NCBI GenBank assembly: GCA_003170115.1
Contig: PMZS01000268.1
Span: 3,131 to 11,452, forward strand
Length of the DNA: 8,322 nt
Direction of reading: 5' to 3'
DNA from: Spirochaetaceae bacterium
Lineage (GTDB): Bacteria; Spirochaetota; Spirochaetia; SZUA-6; Fen-1364
The notes beneath the pieces are model-generated. The model was not told the origin of the DNA and ran no database searches. It worked only from the letters and a program-made list of their open reading frames with translations. A program made the position numbers and the translations under genes. Shown here piece after piece: positions 7,283 through 8,322 of this stretch; the first letter of the stretch is position 1; each line of letters starts with the position of its first letter.

Positions 7283-8259
7283 TTGTGCGCTCCGGAGGGC
7301 GGCACATGGTCGGGACAATACGTGTGGGAGTACATCACGCCGGTCTGGCGCTCGACGTAATCGGCAAGAGTCAGCCACTCGTTGTGGCCGCCAATGGAGA
7401 GCCGGATCTTCCGGCACACGGAGCACACGGGAAGAATGAGCTCTGCCTGCCGGGAGAACTCCTGCAGCAGGACGAGCTCCGTGACGTCCCGCGCGACTCC
7501 CTGGGTGCCGAGGTGTTCGTCCGGCGGGACGTGACCGCTGGACTCCCTGTGGCCGAGCCCGACGGAGTCCAGTGACACGTAGACGAAGCCCAGGTCGTAC
7601 CGTCGGGTCCGGCCGTCCCGCGTGAGCAGCCGAAGCCTAAGGTTGCGGGTGGCCCGGTCGGCGCGGCGTCTCTCCCTGAGGGGCCAGTAGGCGCGCTGAC
7701 GATCTTCGGGATGCACGAGGTCGATGAGCTGCCTGCCGATGAGGTCCCTCTTGGAATAGCCCAGGAGAGTTTCCACGGTGTCGTTGATGAAGAGAAGTCT
7801 CGCATTCGCATCCAGGACGTACACGAGGTCCGGCGAGCCCTCCACGAGACTCCGATACAGCACGTCCATGCGGTCGAGCTGTTCCTGGAGCTGGGTCTTC
7901 AGTGTCACGTCGCGAAAGATGAGGAGGAAGCCGGCGTGGCCCCCGGGGACCATGCGGGCCACGGAGGTCACTTCCGCCGGCACCTCCCATCCGAAGCTCG
8001 TCTGCAGCCGGAGGGGCAGCCCCGGGAGCACCGTGCCGAAGCGCTGGATGTTCAGGATCTCTTCGATCACCTCCCGGTATCCGGGCGAAATGACCGAATC
8101 GATGTGATACCCGATTACGTCTTCACGTGGAAAGCCGGTGATCTCCTCACCGGCCCGGTTCCAGGTGAGAATGATGCCGTCGGCATCGCAGAGCGCGACG
8201 ACTTCCTGCAGCTCGTCCGTGCGCAGCGGCGTCTGGGAATTGTCCTGCGGCGCGTCCAT
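7279..8259 (-). CDS. Twin-PAS sensor protein with C-terminal Cys/His module
   Basis: This 326-residue, probably cytosolic protein starts with two PAS domains: PAS1 at about 15-118 (VALCDADGIILTWNRAGEEITGF ... FRDVT) and PAS2 at about 134-261 (VYVLDANARLLFINDTVETLLGY ... ARDVTE), joined by a short helical linker (119-133). PAS domains sense ligands, redox state or light through a bound cofactor. The C-terminal module (275-320) has C279-x2-C282-RKIR, a central Trp295, then H312-x2-C315-x2-H318. It matches a small module often found at the end of PAS or receiver proteins (CxxCKKIR ... SHGICPDC), usually ending in Cys rather than His. No transmembrane segment, kinase, cyclase or DNA-binding domain is present. 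There is no clear ribosome site before 8259 and the frame stays open to the window edge, so the true start may lie further upstream. Confidence 0.78.
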   Translation of the reverse strand: MDAPQDNSQTPLRTDELQEVVALCDADGIILTWNRAGEEITGFPREDVIGYHIDSVISPGYREVIEEILNIQRFGTVLPGLPLRLQTSFGWEVPAEVTSVARMVPGGHAGFLLIFRDVTLKTQLQEQLDRMDVLYRSLVEGSPDLVYVLDANARLLFINDTVETLLGYSKRDLIGRQLIDLVHPEDRQRAYWPLRERRRADRATRNLRLRLLTRDGRTRRYDLGFVYVSLDSVGLGHRESSGHVPPDEHLGTQGVARDVTELVLLQEFSRQAELILPVCSVCRKIRLSIGGHNEWLTLADYVERQTGVMYSHTYCPDHVPPSGAHK

Positions 8260-8322
8260 CAGGCCAAAGGTATCACGAGAGGATGGGACGGGGAAGGAGC
8301 TTCGCGGTCTGAACGATTTCCC

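Noticed and set aside
7283..7426. Upstream extension of the decarboxylase to an ATG at 7426
   Set aside because: The extra 48 residues lie inside the sensor gene and do not resemble the family. The ATG at 7282 has GGAG seven bases upstream and the ATGA overlap expected for coupling.
8266..8322. Weak -10-like GATACC before the sensor ATG
   Set aside because: It matches only three of six -10 positions and has no acceptable -35 at 16-18 bases. The coding frame is also open through it, so it cannot be called a promoter.

Overview
The window is compact, GC-rich bacterial DNA. It is almost entirely coding and has no stretch over 300 bases without a gene. The organism is probably a Gram-negative (diderm): the one complete solute-binding protein has a signal peptide without a lipobox cysteine, as expected for a soluble periplasmic protein. 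The PAS protein carrying a C-terminal CxxCxKIR-type module resembles proteins common in Acidobacteriota and Deltaproteobacteria-like lineages, but no phylum can be assigned from this sequence alone.

Left part, + strand (1-2157): the 3' end of a CUT1-type sugar-binding protein gene, an intrinsic terminator (255-287) fused to the next gene's Shine-Dalgarno, then two MalF/MalG-type permease genes (299-1294 and 1294-2157) that overlap by one base. They most resemble glucose/mannose-type (GtsB/GtsC-like) permeases. The matching ATPase is not in the window.

Middle, - strand (5828 down to 2219): a CUT2 (ribose/galactose-type) importer in the order ATPase (RbsA-like), permease (RbsC-like), periplasmic binding protein (RbsB-like). 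A TTGACA/TACTAT promoter lies just before the ATPase ATG and predicts a nearly leaderless mRNA. Its -35 sits inside a symmetric candidate operator (5850-5873). A second candidate promoter followed by two hairpins precedes the binding-protein gene, which would allow extra expression of that subunit. A strand-specific terminator (2161-2195) closes the operon. The two transporters therefore converge tail to tail.

Right part, - strand (8259 down to 5864): a twin-PAS protein with a C-terminal Cys/His module and no kinase or output domain. It overlaps by 4 bases a group II PLP-dependent amino acid decarboxylase, whose stop codon lies within the -35 of the RbsA-like gene. The final 63 bases (8260-8322) hold no separate gene. 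The sensor frame stays open through them to the window edge, so its start is uncertain.

Functionally, the window encodes uptake of two different sugars or sugar-like compounds next to a redox-, metal- or ligand-sensing protein coupled to an amino acid decarboxylase. No clearly new system is evident. The most distinctive items are the operator-like palindrome with a leaderless start, and the sensor-decarboxylase pair.
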